13,296 bases of DNA from Daldinia sp. FL1419 (taxonomy: Eukaryota; Ascomycota; Sordariomycetes; Xylariales; Hypoxylaceae): contig MU623729.1 in the NCBI GenBank assembly GCA_025201765.1, positions 1-13,296 on the forward strand. Direction: 5' to 3'. This document shows, piece by piece, positions 1 to 8,190 of this stretch. Position 1 is the stretch's first letter. The number at the start of each line of letters is the position of its first letter. The position numbers were made by a program, and so were the translations under genes. The notes under the pieces are model-generated. The model made no database searches and had not been told where the DNA came from. It was given only the letters and a program-made list of their open reading frames with translations.

Positions 1-104
1 ATAATATTAAAATAAATAATTCTTCTAAAATTATTAAAATATATAAGAATTATAGATTTGGTAAATAAAAGATTAAATATAATAAAAATAATTATTAAAT
101 ATTA

Positions 105-1097
105 TTAATAAATTTTTTAATAAATTTTTTATAGGTTTAAAAATTTTAAAAAAATTATAATAAAATTTTAATAATTAATTTTCAGAATTACATTAAAAAA
201 ATATAATTATATTTTTTATATAATTTTTTATTTTTAATAAATAAATTATTTATATAATATGTAATTATATTAGGATTATAATTTTAATATAATATAATAT
301 TAAAATATTATATTAAATTTAAGATATTATAATAATTTTTAATAAAGGGATTAAAATATTTAAAGAAGGTTAATAATGGAATAAAATTGGAGAAATAATA
401 GAATATTTATAAATATATAAGTTTTTTTTATTTAATAAAATATATATATAAAAATAAAATGGATTTTTTAAAATAATATTGGATTATAAATATAATAGGT
501 ATAATAATATTATATTATAATATTATAAAGTATAAATAAGGTATATAAAAAGGATTAAAGTTAATTAAGAAGGGTTATAAATTAATAATATTATTTTAAA
601 TTATTTTGGAAAATAAATATAATATTGTAATATTAAAAAGAAAATTGTAAAAATAAAAATAAATAATAATTTTTTATAAAGATATAAAATTAGTTATATA
701 TATTTATATTTTATATAAATTATATATATTTTAATTTTTTTTGGAATAACCTTTTTATAATGTAATAACATTTTTATTATTTATTAAAAAAAATAATAAA
801 ATTATTTTAAATTTTATTATTGTTTTATATTTAGATTATTATTATATTATTTTATGAAGTTTAAGTATTATAATATATAAAATATTTTTTTATATTAAGG
901 TTTAATTATTTTTATTAAAAGGTAAATTTTAATAGGAATATAGGGTAAAATTAAAGTTATAATAATATAGTTTATTTGGATAGGTGGTGGGTAGGTTTTT
1001 TCTGGAATATGGTTTTTATTTAGAATAAATACCAAAAGATGGATTAAAAATTGGTAATATATTTTAGGTAAATTGGGGTAGTAATAAATAAATAAAT
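105..1097 (+). mobile_element. Family 1 repeat, heavily RIP-mutated left copy
   Basis: This is a degraded copy of the repeat also present at 6636-8598. The match is co-linear from about 105 to the 3' tail at 1079-1097 (ggggtag followed by aata-type repeats). Over 113-250 it aligns without gaps to 6643-6780, with about 55 G/C to A/T transitions and one transversion, so almost every G and C of the other copy has become A or T here. Near the 3' end the conserved stretch accaaaagatgg (1031-1042) and ggtaaattggggtag (1068-1082) identify the same terminus as in the other copies. A homopolymer near 422-429 is one T shorter than in the other copies. The right-hand copy is cut by its own target-site duplication at 6635, so this copy may extend further left, even past the window edge. 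I found no convincing target-site duplication here. Confidence 0.85.
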
Positions 1098-1439
1098 ATA
1101 TTAAATTAATTAATAACCTTTTTATAAAATAATATAAATCTATATTTTAAAAAATGTTAAATTAATATTCTAATGGAATAAATAATATTATAATATTATA
1201 AATTAATAATTTTTAAAGTTAATATTAATAATTTAAAATATTTTGGAATTAGGTATATTTTATTAATGAAGTATTATTAAAAATATATAAAAGTAATTAA
1301 AAAAAGATTATTAATAAATAAAAAATAAGAATTTATAAATTAATAATTTAAATTCTATTTAAAAACATAACAATTAACCATTTTAAAATATATAATAATA
1401 TATAATCTTATTTAATAAATCTTTTTTTAAAATTATTTA
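1098..1439. other. AT-rich spacer between family 1 and family 2
   Basis: About 340 bases of A/T sequence with scattered single G and C residues. I see no open frame, RNA gene, terminator or repeat unit that I can assign. The rightmost part (about 1380-1439) has weak similarity to the sequence before the second family 2 copy (9770-9831), so the true left end of family 2 could lie slightly further left than the position given. Confidence 0.5.
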
Positions 1440-1480
1440 TATTTTTTTATTTCATTAATTACATTATAATCCTAACTGAC

Positions 1481-1494
1481 CAATTAGCTTTCAG
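1481..1494. repeat. Left inverted-repeat candidate of family 2 (left copy)
   Basis: The motif caattagctttcag is, as its reverse complement, close to ctgaaaggctaactaattg at the right end of the other copy (12668-12686): ctgaaa(g)gctaa(ctaa)ttg, where bracketed bases are extra on the right. The equivalent left motif of the other copy, caattagttcct (9873-9884), matches the same right end as agg(ct)aactaattg. In sequence this poor in G and C a match of this kind is unlikely to be trivial, but gaps are needed. The motif lies about 40 bases inside the similarity boundary, so it may be subterminal. Confidence 0.4.
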
Positions 1495-1681
1495 AGAAAT
1501 GCCCTATAATTTCAGATGTTTTTAATTGGAAATATAATAATTTTTAATTGGAAATATATATAATATATTTTAAAAAAATCATAAATTTAATTAAATTTTA
1601 AATAATATTAATTATAAATGTTTTTAAAGAGATTTTAAATTGATATAATGAATTAAAGTAATTTTGAATTTTGATGTACTT

Positions 1682-1700
1682 TGTGCACGCGCCTGTGGCT
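1682..1700. other. Conserved GC core of family 2 (left copy)
   Basis: The twelve bases gcgcctgtggct at 1689-1700 are identical to 10089-10100 in the other copy, and the preceding tgtgc is also shared, giving 17 of 19 matching positions. The flanks on both sides differ by many transitions. The core is the most G+C-rich part of this copy's 5' domain. I cannot say whether it is functional or simply escaped mutation in both copies. Confidence 0.55.
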
Positions 1701-1782
1701 TTTTTATGGTATATAGTTTTTTCAATTGAATAAGAAGTTATATTAGTAAAACCCCTTTATAAATTGTTTAATTAGGGTATTG

Positions 1783-1850
1783 AATAAGAACTTTAATTGA
1801 ATAGGAGCTTTAATTGAATTGAAGCTTTAATTAAATAAGAACTTTAATAA
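1783..1850 (+). repeat. 17-bp minisatellite, four units
   Basis: Four adjacent 17-base units start at 1783, 1800, 1817 and 1834. The first is aataagaactttaattg, the second aataggagctttaattg; the others differ by a few bases, mainly A/G and C/T. The second family 2 copy has three related units at about 10179-10230. Single relatives of this motif reappear inside the long array (for example near 2514 and 11763), so the minisatellite and the array probably share an origin. Confidence 0.8.
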
Positions 1851-1869
1851 TTATTTAAATATAAGGTTA

Positions 1870-4300
1870 TTATATATTGAAGAAGGTATTTAAATGATTA
1901 GATAAAAGGTTAATTTTTATATGTGATTATTAGTGTTTAAGAGATAGAATAGATGATATATTTAATTAGAGATAAGGTTATAAATTATTGTAAAAAATTA
2001 TAAAGAAAATTAAATAAATTGATATTTAAGAATTTAATCTGATCAAATAAAAATCAACTTTTAAGGATTTATATTAAATAAAAGCTTTAATTATTAAATA
2101 AGAGTTCTAATAGTTCTTGTAAGATATGTCCTACATTTTAGATATTCTATAATTATTTTTTTGGAAAATGTAAGTAAATATTAAAGTAATTAAATAATAG
2201 AAGTGATTACTGGTATTTAAGAAATAGAATAAAGAATATATTTAATAAAAAAAGAAATTATAAATTATAGCAAGAAGTTATATAAAAGGTAATACTTAAA
2301 GAATTTAATTTAATTAGATAAGAATTAATTCTTAAAGGCTTATTTATATTTAAAAAGCCTGTTAAGATCTTGGAACGGTTTGTTTTATAGAAGCTAATAA
2401 GGTTTTATAAGGTAATTTCAATTATATAATTATATTATTTTGGTTGATTATAATAAAGAATTTAATTTAATTAAATAAAAATTAATTTTTAAAGGTTTAT
2501 ATTAAATAAGAACTTTAATAATTATATCCTAAAAAAGGTAATAAAATAATTAAATAAATAATTAATAGAAATAATTGTTTATAATGGTAATTAAAGTTTA
2601 AAAAATAAAAAAAAATAATATTTAATAAGAAATAAAATCTTAAATTATTGTAAAAAGCTATAACAAAAGTTAAATAAGTTAATGCTTAAGGATTTGACCT
2701 AATTAGGTAAAAGTTAGCTTTTAAGGATTTATATATTAAATAGGAATTTGAATTTAAAGTTAATACTATTAAACAAGAACTGTAATAGAATAGGAGCTTT
2801 AATAGTTAAGTAAATGCAAAATAATTATATTTTAAAAGATAATATTAAAATAATTAAATAAAAGATTAACAATAATAATTATTAGTAATTATAATTAATG
2901 TTAAAGAAATAGAATAAATAATATTTATATTTGATAAGAGAGAGAAATTATAAATTATTGTAAGAAATTATATAAAAGGTGATATTTAAAGAGTTTGATT
3001 TAATTAGATAAGAATTAATGATTAAGGGTTTATATATTGAATAAAAATTTTAATAGTTTTTGTAGGATATATTTTATATTTTAATTAATTTATAGTAACC
3101 AGAAGTTATATAAGTTTGAGGATGTAAGGTAATTATATTTTGAAGAACGTATTAAAACAATCAGGTAAAAAAACTATTATATATAATTATTTTATAATAG
3201 TAATGTATATAATAAAGATATAAGTTAAAAAAATGTGTATTATTTATATAGAATTTTATAAAGATGATTTTTTAAGAATTATGTATAATTTGAATTAATT
3301 AGGTAAGAAAATAATTATTAAGGGTTTATTTATAATTAAAAAGGTGTATGTAAATCTTATGGGGGTGTTTATTAAGGTCTTTTAAAATAGTTCCTATTAT
3401 GTACTCCTATTATATATTTGTATTGCATATTCTTATTATGTATTATAACCATATATTTATATTATATTGGTTTAATATATTAAATATAAATTTTAATTTA
3501 GGGTTAATAATATTGTATAAGAGTTTTAATAATTAAATATAAAGTAATTATATTTTGGGGAAGATATTTAAATAATTATATAAAAGGTTAAATAATAAAG
3601 GTAATTGTTGATATTTAAAAGATAAAATGGATAATATATTTAATGGAAGATAAAGTTATAAATTATTGTAAGAAGTTATAAGAAAAGTTGAATAAATTAA
3701 TATTTAAGAGTTTAAGTTGATTAGATAAGAGAATAATTTTTAAAGGTTTATTTATATTTAAAAAGATTTGTAAAGATTTAGAAGTGTTAATTTTATAGAG
3801 GTTAATAGGGTGTTATAAAGTAATTTTAATTATATAATTATATTATTTCAAATTTTAAAAGATGGATTAGATATTTGTATTATTGAGTAGGAGTTCTAAT
3901 AATTCCTGGAGGATATACTTTATATTTCAATTATTTTATAATAGGTTAAAGGTTATATGAGAGAGAGGATGTAAGGTGATTATATCTTGAGGAGGAGAAT
4001 AGAATGATTGGGTAGAATAAATTGTTATATATAATTATTTGTGAATAATAATAATTTATAAGAGATTATATTTAAAAGAAAATTAAAATTATATATTATT
4101 ATATAAAATTTTATAAAAAAATTAATTATGTAAAATTTAAAGAATATATACTAATTAAATAAGAAAAATAATTTTTGAGAGTTTATTTATATTTAAAAGA
4201 GTTGTAGAGATTTAGGAGGTTTGACTTTAAGGACGTTAATAGGATTTTTGTAGGGTAATATTTATTATATAAATATATTATTTTAATTTATTATAATTTA
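1870..4300 (+). repeat. Degenerate tandem array, eight units (left copy)
   Basis: A recurring block runs roughly: ggttataaattattgtaag, a aga/ataaaagg stretch, tttgatttaattagataaga, then aattcttaagggtttat, often followed by aaaagtttgtagagactttag and ggttaatagggttttgtaag. The anchor around ttaattagataagaa recurs near 2031, 2302, 2460, 2691, 2993, 3291, 3711 and 4145. Spacing varies from about 160 to 430 because units have lost different sub-blocks. The second family 2 copy also has eight anchors, with similar spacing at the start and end, so the array existed before the copies separated. The segment 3380-3480 is less similar and has short cctattatgta-like repeats. No protein repeat can be inferred with stops in every frame. 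Confidence 0.7.
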
Positions 4301-4415
4301 GGTAAATTGGAATAATAAATATAATAATCATTATATTATTTTGGTTTGATAATTCTTTTTAATTTAAAAATTATATATATTATTAAATATTTAATTGATA
4401 ATTATAAAACAAAAG

Positions 4416-4471
4416 TAATTGTTTTTAAAAATAAAGTTGGTTATAAAGCAACCAGCTTTAAAGAATTAGTA
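4416..4471. repeat. Right end of family 2 (left copy)
   Basis: These 56 bases align without gaps to 12659-12714 at the end of the other copy. Most differences are transitions and only a handful are transversions. The shared agta at 4468-4471 and 12711-12714 marks the last convincing match, after which the two flanks diverge. The stretch includes ggttataaagcaacc, a short inverted repeat (ggtt/aacc), matching the position of the less mutated inverted-repeat end in the right copy. Confidence 0.6.
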
Positions 4472-4796
4472 TTTATTTATTTAAATTGTTAAATTAATTA
4501 AAGGAAGTGGTTGATATTGTTTGTATTATTAGGTTTATTTAACCTAACTTTATAATTTTAATATAAGATAATTAATATTAATAAATATTATAATTATATT
4601 TGTTAAATTATTTTATTTATAAATTTATTTTATATTGTTAATTTTTTATTATTTATAAGATTATTAGAATAATATAATATTAATTATTAATTATTTTTCT
4701 TTTATTATTCTAAGTTTAATAAAATATTTATAAAATAAAAATAAATTAATATATATAATTATAAATATTATAAAAAATTAAAACTTATTAAATATA
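4472..4796. other. AT-rich spacer left of the LTR element
   Basis: About 325 bases of nearly pure A/T with a few isolated G and C residues. It holds aggtttatttaacct (4530-4544), a short imperfect palindrome, and otherwise nothing I can assign. It formed the insertion site of the LTR element, whose 5-bp duplication begins at 4797. Confidence 0.5.
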
Positions 4797-4801
4797 AATA
4801 T
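4797..4801. repeat. Left 5-bp target-site duplication of the LTR element
   Basis: The five bases aatat directly precede the first LTR and are repeated exactly after the second LTR at 6378-6382. A 5-bp duplication is the usual footprint of an LTR-retrotransposon integrase. The bases are all A/T in an A/T-rich region, so chance identity is possible, but both copies sit exactly at the LTR edges. Confidence 0.75.
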
Positions 4802-4855
4802 TATGGGAATATTAATCATGTGACTTTGGTGGTGGTACAAGACCCACCTTAATCC

Positions 4856-4865
4856 TATATATAAA
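4856..4865 (+). promoter_or_regulatory. TATA box in the 5' LTR
   Basis: tatatataaa, preceded by cc, sits 54 bases into the LTR. The same ten bases are unchanged at 6245-6254 in the other LTR. This is the expected place for an LTR promoter in the U3 region. Being all A/T it is immune to RIP, so its conservation alone does not prove activity. Confidence 0.55.
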
Positions 4866-4867
4866 CC

Positions 4868-4899
4868 TACGTATTCTGATTGTACGATCAGAATACGTA
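4868..4899. repeat. 32-bp palindrome in the 5' LTR (one base changed)
   Basis: The left arm starts tacgtattctgat and the right arm ends atcagaatacgta, around the centre tgtacg. The other LTR keeps cgtacg at the centre but has two changes in its left arm. Combining the intact parts of both LTRs shows that the ancestral sequence was a perfect palindrome of 32 bases. It begins three bases after the TATA box, so a transcript starting the usual distance downstream would carry only part of it at its 5' end. Alternatively it could be a site for a dimeric DNA-binding protein. Confidence 0.8.
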
Positions 4900-5085
4900 C
4901 TTATCTTTTTATAATTATTTTTTATTAAATTGATTTGAATATCTTTATTTTTTATTATTATATATAATGGTATTTTGTTTATTTAATATTAATTAGTGAT
5001 TAATAATAAGTTGATGGTAATAAGTTAATTACAAATTAATTAGGATATTCGAAAGGGAGGAAATAGGTTTAGTAGTAAATATAAT

Positions 5086-5310
5086 AACTTTAAGATTTTA
5101 TGTTTTAATATATGGTTTTGAGTTTAGGGTTTTATGCTCTTGTGTATGGTTCTGGGAATATTTGTATTTTACGTTAAATTTAAATTTTAATAAAAAAAGA
5201 TAAGTAACTTTAAGATTTCATGTTTTAGTGTATGATTTTAAACCTGGAACTTTATGTTATTATATATGGTTTTGGGAATATCTTATGTTAATTTAAGATT
5301 TTTGAAAGGT
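5086..5310 (+). repeat. 120-bp tandem duplication inside the LTR element
   Basis: Two units begin with aactttaagatttyatgtttta at 5086 and 5206. Within each, the same landmarks recur in order: a tatggttt/tatgatttt block, a second tatggttytggg block and gggaatat. Within each unit the tatggttttg-like motif is itself repeated at roughly 45-base spacing, suggesting an older, shorter repeat. The segment is rich in G and poor in C on the + strand, the opposite of the sequence that follows. Confidence 0.75.
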
Positions 5311-5424
5311 AAAAATAATTTTAGTACTAAATTTACAGGCCAAAATTTACATTCATTACATATAAACTAATAATATTAAGGTTTTTTTCGTTAATAAAAT
5401 AATTTCAAAAGAATTTATATTAAT

Positions 5425-5500
5425 CATATCACACATCCATCACACATTTTATATTTACAACACCTATATTTACAACACGCACCTATATTTATAATATTAC
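5425..5500. repeat. Short tandem repeats in the C-rich interior
   Basis: An atcacacatcc-like pair at about 5427-5447 is followed by tatatttacaacacc units at 5450, 5465 (with a 4-base extension) and 5484 (degenerate). The segment has many C and almost no G on the + strand. It looks like non-coding minisatellite sequence of the element interior. Confidence 0.6.
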
Positions 5501-5630
5501 CAAAATTATTAAAAAAAAACAATAAACACCAAAATCACGTTACAATTTTACTTTATTAATAAACTTTAAACTTTATTTAAAAATTTTTAATTTTACTCTT
5601 TATTAAAAAGGTTTTACCTATTATTATTAT

Positions 5631-5753
5631 TTAAAGAAATAATAGCAACTTAATATTTAAAGAAATAATAATAATTTAACATTTAAGGAATAATAAATAA
5701 CTTTATAAACATTTTAATAAATTCTATAAATAAACATTTTAATAAATTCCAAC
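5631..5753. repeat. 26-bp and 25-bp minisatellites in the LTR element interior
   Basis: Units starting ttaaagaaataata lie at 5631 and 5657, with a degenerate third at 5683 (period 26). They are followed by two units starting aaacattttaataaattc at 5707 and 5732 (period 25). These repeats argue against a coding interior here. Confidence 0.65.
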
Positions 5754-6047
5754 AATCCTTTAACCTTATTAAAAAAACCTTCAAAACATTTTCAATATTA
5801 ATTAATCTTACAATATAAACAATATTAATTATACTAACTATATTTATTAATCAATTTAAACAAACAAATAAACCAATACAACTTTTAAAAAAAGAAAATT
5901 ATTAAATAAAATTATATATAAAATTATTATATATTTTAAAATAATTAATTATTACTTTTTTAAACAAAATTTACAAAAATAATTAAACCCTTAATCATCT
6001 TTACATTCAAGATATAAATATAAAAAGTTATTAATTTAGTTTGATAA

Positions 6048-6190
6048 GAACAAAAAGGAGGATCACGAAAAGAACCAATCTAGATTTAATACGTTTAAAT
6101 GCTTTAAGATCGTGACCTAGCTAGCGCTCGTACGAAGCAAGATTACAAAGCAACGTCACATAACTTCGCGAGAAAAGAAAAAGTTACCAA
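6048..6190 (+). other. GC-richer 3' segment of the LTR element interior, with polypurine run
   Basis: This stretch keeps both G and C (roughly 40% G+C), in contrast to the G-poor sequence before it. It contains gctagcgctcgtacgaagc and ends with the purine run gagaaaagaaaaag at 6170-6183, seven bases before the second LTR. The run is a candidate polypurine tract for plus-strand priming, although it normally touches the LTR directly. One + frame (6040-6195) is lysine-rich and has a single internal TAG at 6118-6120, but it is too short to count as a gene. Confidence 0.4.
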
Positions 6191-6244
6191 TGTAGGAATA
6201 TTAGTCATATAACTTTAGTAGTAGTACAAAACCCACCTTAATCC

Positions 6245-6254
6245 TATATATAAA
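6245..6254 (+). promoter_or_regulatory. TATA box in the 3' LTR
   Basis: tatatataaa at the same offset as in the 5' LTR. In this copy it could at most direct transcription outwards into the downstream spacer. No target gene is present. Confidence 0.45.
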
Positions 6255-6256
6255 TC

Positions 6257-6288
6257 TATATATTCTGATCGTACGATCAGAATACGTA
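6257..6288. repeat. 32-bp palindrome in the 3' LTR (left arm mutated)
   Basis: The central 24 bases (6261-6284) still form a perfect palindrome around cgtacg. The outer left arm has tata where tacg is expected, from one C to T and one G to A change, whereas the right arm still ends in acgta. It is the counterpart of 4868-4899. Confidence 0.8.
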
Positions 6289-6377
6289 CTTATCTTTCTA
6301 CAACCATTTTTTACTGAATTAATCTGAATACCTTCACTTTTTACTATTGTATACAATGGTACCTTATCCATCCAACA

Positions 6378-6382
6378 AATAT
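6378..6382. repeat. Right 5-bp target-site duplication of the LTR element
   Basis: aatat, identical to 4797-4801, immediately after the last base of the 3' LTR. The sequence from here to 6618 is featureless A/T and is probably the original continuation of the host sequence left of 4797. Confidence 0.75.
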
Positions 6383-6618
6383 TATTATTATTTTAATTAT
6401 AATAACTATATTTATATTATATATTATAATATAAATTTTATTTATTAAAATATTTTAAGTAATTCATTTATATTTTATAAAATTATAATAAATTAGATTA
6501 TTAATTATCATAAATAATTTATTTATTATAATTTTATTAATAATAAAAATTTTATAACTAATTTAAAAATTAAAATCCTTATTATTTACAAATAATTTAT
6601 TAATAAATATAAAGTTTT

Positions 6619-6635
6619 TATTATAATAAAATCTA
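6619..6635. repeat. Left 17-bp target-site duplication of the outer family 1 element
   Basis: The bases tattataataaaatcta recur exactly at 8599-8615, directly after the element's 3' tail. They bracket the pair of nested family 1 copies. Long, variable target-site duplications of this kind are typical of non-LTR (target-primed) insertion. Confidence 0.85.
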
Positions 6636-7257
6636 TTGATGATCCCCTAACAAGCTTCTCAAGGGCCTAAAAACTTTGGAAAAGCTGCAGCAAAGCCTCA
6701 GCAATTGATTCCCGGAACTGCGCCAGAAAGGCATAACCATACTCTTTGTGTAATTCCCCGTCCTCAATAAGTAAATTATTTTTATAATATATAATTATAT
6801 TAGGATTATAATTTTAATATAATATAATATTAAAATATTATATAAAATTTAAAATATTATAATAATTTCTAATAAAAGATTTAAAATATTTAAAGAAGAT
6901 TAATAATAAGATGAAATTAAAGAAATAATAAAATATTTATAAATATATAAATTTTTTTTTATTTAATATAATATATATATGAAAATAAAATGGGTTTTTT
7001 AAAATAATATTGGATTATAAATATAATAAATATAATAATATTATATTATAATATTATAAAATATAAATAAAATATATAAAAAGGATTGAAATTAATTGGA
7101 AAAAATTACAAATTAATAATATTATTTTAAGCCATTTTAGAGAATAAATATAATAATATAATATTAAAAAGAAAATTATAAAAATAAGAATAAATAATGG
7201 CTTTTTATAAAAATATAAAATTATTTATATATATTTATACTTTATATAAATTATATA
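6636..7257 (+). mobile_element. Family 1 element, outer copy, 5' part (split by the nested copy)
   Basis: The 5' portion of a family 1 element, continued at 8223-8598. It starts directly after a 17-bp duplication. Its first 130 bases (to about 6765) keep high G+C, including ctgcagcaaagcctcagc, and then it turns abruptly A/T-rich. It aligns to 105-726 in the left copy and, from 6673 on, to 7258 onward in the nested copy with a constant offset of 585 (no net gap). Compared with the nested copy it lost many G and C downstream of 6770. It breaks off at 7257 inside an ataaattatata target, where the nested copy entered. In-frame stops in the + frames are shared with the other copies, so the parent sequence was probably already non-coding. 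Confidence 0.88.
7246..7257. repeat. Left 12-bp target-site duplication of the nested family 1 copy
   Basis: ataaattatata, repeated exactly at 8211-8222. The uninterrupted left copy (about 715-726) holds this sequence once, followed by tatttt, which is also what follows 8222. This shows an empty site beside the filled one. Confidence 0.82.
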
Positions 7258-7266
7258 ACCCTGGAA

Positions 7267-7341
7267 GAGCCGCAGCAAAGCCTCAGCAATTGACTCCCGG
7301 AACTACGCCGGAAAGGCGTAGCCACGTTTTTCGTGCGGTTC
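7267..7341 (+). other. Compact multi-stem head of the nested family 1 copy
   Basis: Three nested or adjacent stems can be drawn. gagccgc (7267-7273) pairs with gcggttc (7335-7341), with one G-T wobble. ctacgcc (7303-7309) pairs perfectly with ggcgtag (7315-7321) around the loop ggaaa. cacg (7323-7326) pairs with cgtg (7332-7335) around five T, sharing its last base with the outer stem. The equivalent outer copy (6682-6756) has changes that break several pairs, in keeping with RIP. Such a fold would fit a structured RNA at the element's 5' region, but it has not been tested against chance. Confidence 0.4.
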
Positions 7342-8098
7342 CCCATTTTTAACGAACAAATTGTTTTCATAATGTATAACCATATTGGGGTTATAATCCC
7401 AATATAATATAATATTAAAGTAACACATTAAATCCAAAATGCTGTAATAATTTCCTGCAAGGGGACTAAAACACTTAAAGAAGGTTAATAACGGGATAAT
7501 ATTAAAGAAATAATAGAATACCTACAGATATATAAATTTTTTTTTATTTAATACAATATATATATAAAAGCAAAATAAGTTTTTTAAGGCAGTATTGGAT
7601 TGTAAATATAATAGGTATAATAATATTATATTATAATATTGTAAAGTATAAATAAAATATATAAAAAAGATTAAAGTTAGCTAAAAAAGGCTATAAATCA
7701 ACAATACCGTTTTAAACCATTTTGGAAAATAAATATAATATTGTAATATTAAAAAAAAAATTATAAAAATAAAAATATATAATAACTTTTTATAAAAATA
7801 TAAAATTATTTATATATATTTATACTTTATATAGATTATATATATCCTAACCTTCTTCTAGAATAACTTCTTTATAATATAATAACATTTTTATTATTTA
7901 TTAAAGAAAATAATAAAATTATCCTGGACCTTATCATCGCCCCATATACAAACCACCACCACATTATTTCATATAACTGGCATTATAATACATAAAATGT
8001 TTTTCTATATTAAGGTTTAATTATTTTTATTAAAAGATAAATTTTAATAAGAATATAAAATAAAATTAAAATTATAATAACATAATTTATTTAAATAG

Positions 8099-8190
8099 GT
8101 AACAGGTAGGTTTTCTCTAAAACATAGTTCCTACCCGGAACAAATACCAAAAGATGGACCAGATACCTATAATATATTCTAGGTAAATCG
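8099..8190 (+). other. Conserved 3'-terminal segment of family 1 with two potential stems
   Basis: ggtagg (8105-8110) can pair with cctacc (8130-8135), and tacct (8164-8168) with aggta (8180-8184). The accaaaagatgg stretch and the final ggtaaatcggggtag are recognisable in all three copies even after RIP. In LINE/SINE systems the 3' end is what the reverse transcriptase recognises, so structure here would make sense, but this is inference. Confidence 0.35.

Larger units (their letters stand above)
1440..4471 (+). mobile_element. Family 2 repeat, left copy (about 3.0 kb)
   Basis: A long repeat with a second copy at 9832-12714 in the same orientation. Shared parts, in order: a left end with ttatttcatta (1447-1457) and a caattag motif; a conserved GC-containing core at 1682-1700; a 17-bp minisatellite; an array of degenerate repeat units to about 4300; and a right end that aligns column for column with the other copy over 4416-4471 (56 bases, mostly transitions). 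The body is poor in C but keeps G on the + strand, as expected if cytosines were lost mainly from that strand. No frame is open for a useful length and no transposase, RT or integrase motif can be read. It could be a non-autonomous DNA transposon or a complex satellite-like repeat; the family is not one I recognise. Confidence 0.75.
4802..4988 (+). repeat. 5' LTR (187 bp)
   Basis: Aligns base for base, without gaps, to 6191-6377. All differences I see, between 35 and 40, are transitions. The first 44 bases keep G at positions where the other LTR has A (gtgac, ggtggtggtac), while the second half has T at about 18 positions where the other LTR keeps C. The 5' LTR was thus mutated mostly by C to T on the + strand in its 3' half. 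Its tg...ca termini have become ta...ta. Confidence 0.88.
4802..6377 (+). mobile_element. Short LTR retroelement with both LTRs and TSD
   Basis: A complete but small element of 1576 bases: two 187-bp LTRs (4802-4988 and 6191-6377) around an interior of 1202 bases, flanked by a 5-bp aatat duplication. The second LTR keeps the canonical tg...ca ends; the first has ta...ta, explained by RIP. The interior has a 120-bp tandem duplication, several minisatellites and a GC-richer 3' segment, and no recognisable gag, protease, RT, RNase H or integrase. At this size it cannot hold a full gag-pol, so it is either a non-autonomous TRIM/LARD-type element or an internally deleted copy. The LTR start (tgtaggaatatt) reminds me of Ty1/copia-type LTRs, but that is a weak resemblance. 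I see no clear primer-binding site after the first LTR. Orientation is inferred from the TATA box in the LTRs. Confidence 0.88.
6191..6377 (+). repeat. 3' LTR (187 bp)
   Basis: The better preserved LTR: it starts tgtaggaatatt and ends tccaaca, followed directly by the aatat duplication. Compared with the 5' LTR, its first 44 bases have A at seven positions where the other has G, while its 3' half keeps nearly all the C residues the other has lost. This is the mirror image of the mutation pattern in the 5' LTR. Confidence 0.88.

Noticed and set aside
93..1106. tattaaat at 93-100 and 1099-1106 as target-site duplication of the left family 1 copy.
   Set aside because: All A/T, only 8 bases, and it does not abut the element edge on the left. 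This copy may extend further left.
1112..1127. aataacctttttataa, identical to 745-760, as a further family 1 fragment.
   Set aside because: The match stops at both ends after 16 mostly A/T bases, and the following sequence does not continue family 1.
6040..6195. Lysine-rich + frame of about 50 codons with one internal TAG, ending at the LTR edge.
   Set aside because: Too short and without a recognisable motif. An open run of this size is expected by chance at this base composition.
7267..7341. Group II intron domain V: gagccg...cggttc resembles its closing stem.
   Set aside because: The distance between the arms is about twice that of domain V, the catalytic AGC/bulge layout is absent, and no other intron domain is visible.
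7258..7350. tRNA-derived SINE head: ggttccccatt at 7337-7347 resembles a B box.
   Set aside because: Only the first five bases fit the B box consensus and no A box lies at a proper distance upstream.
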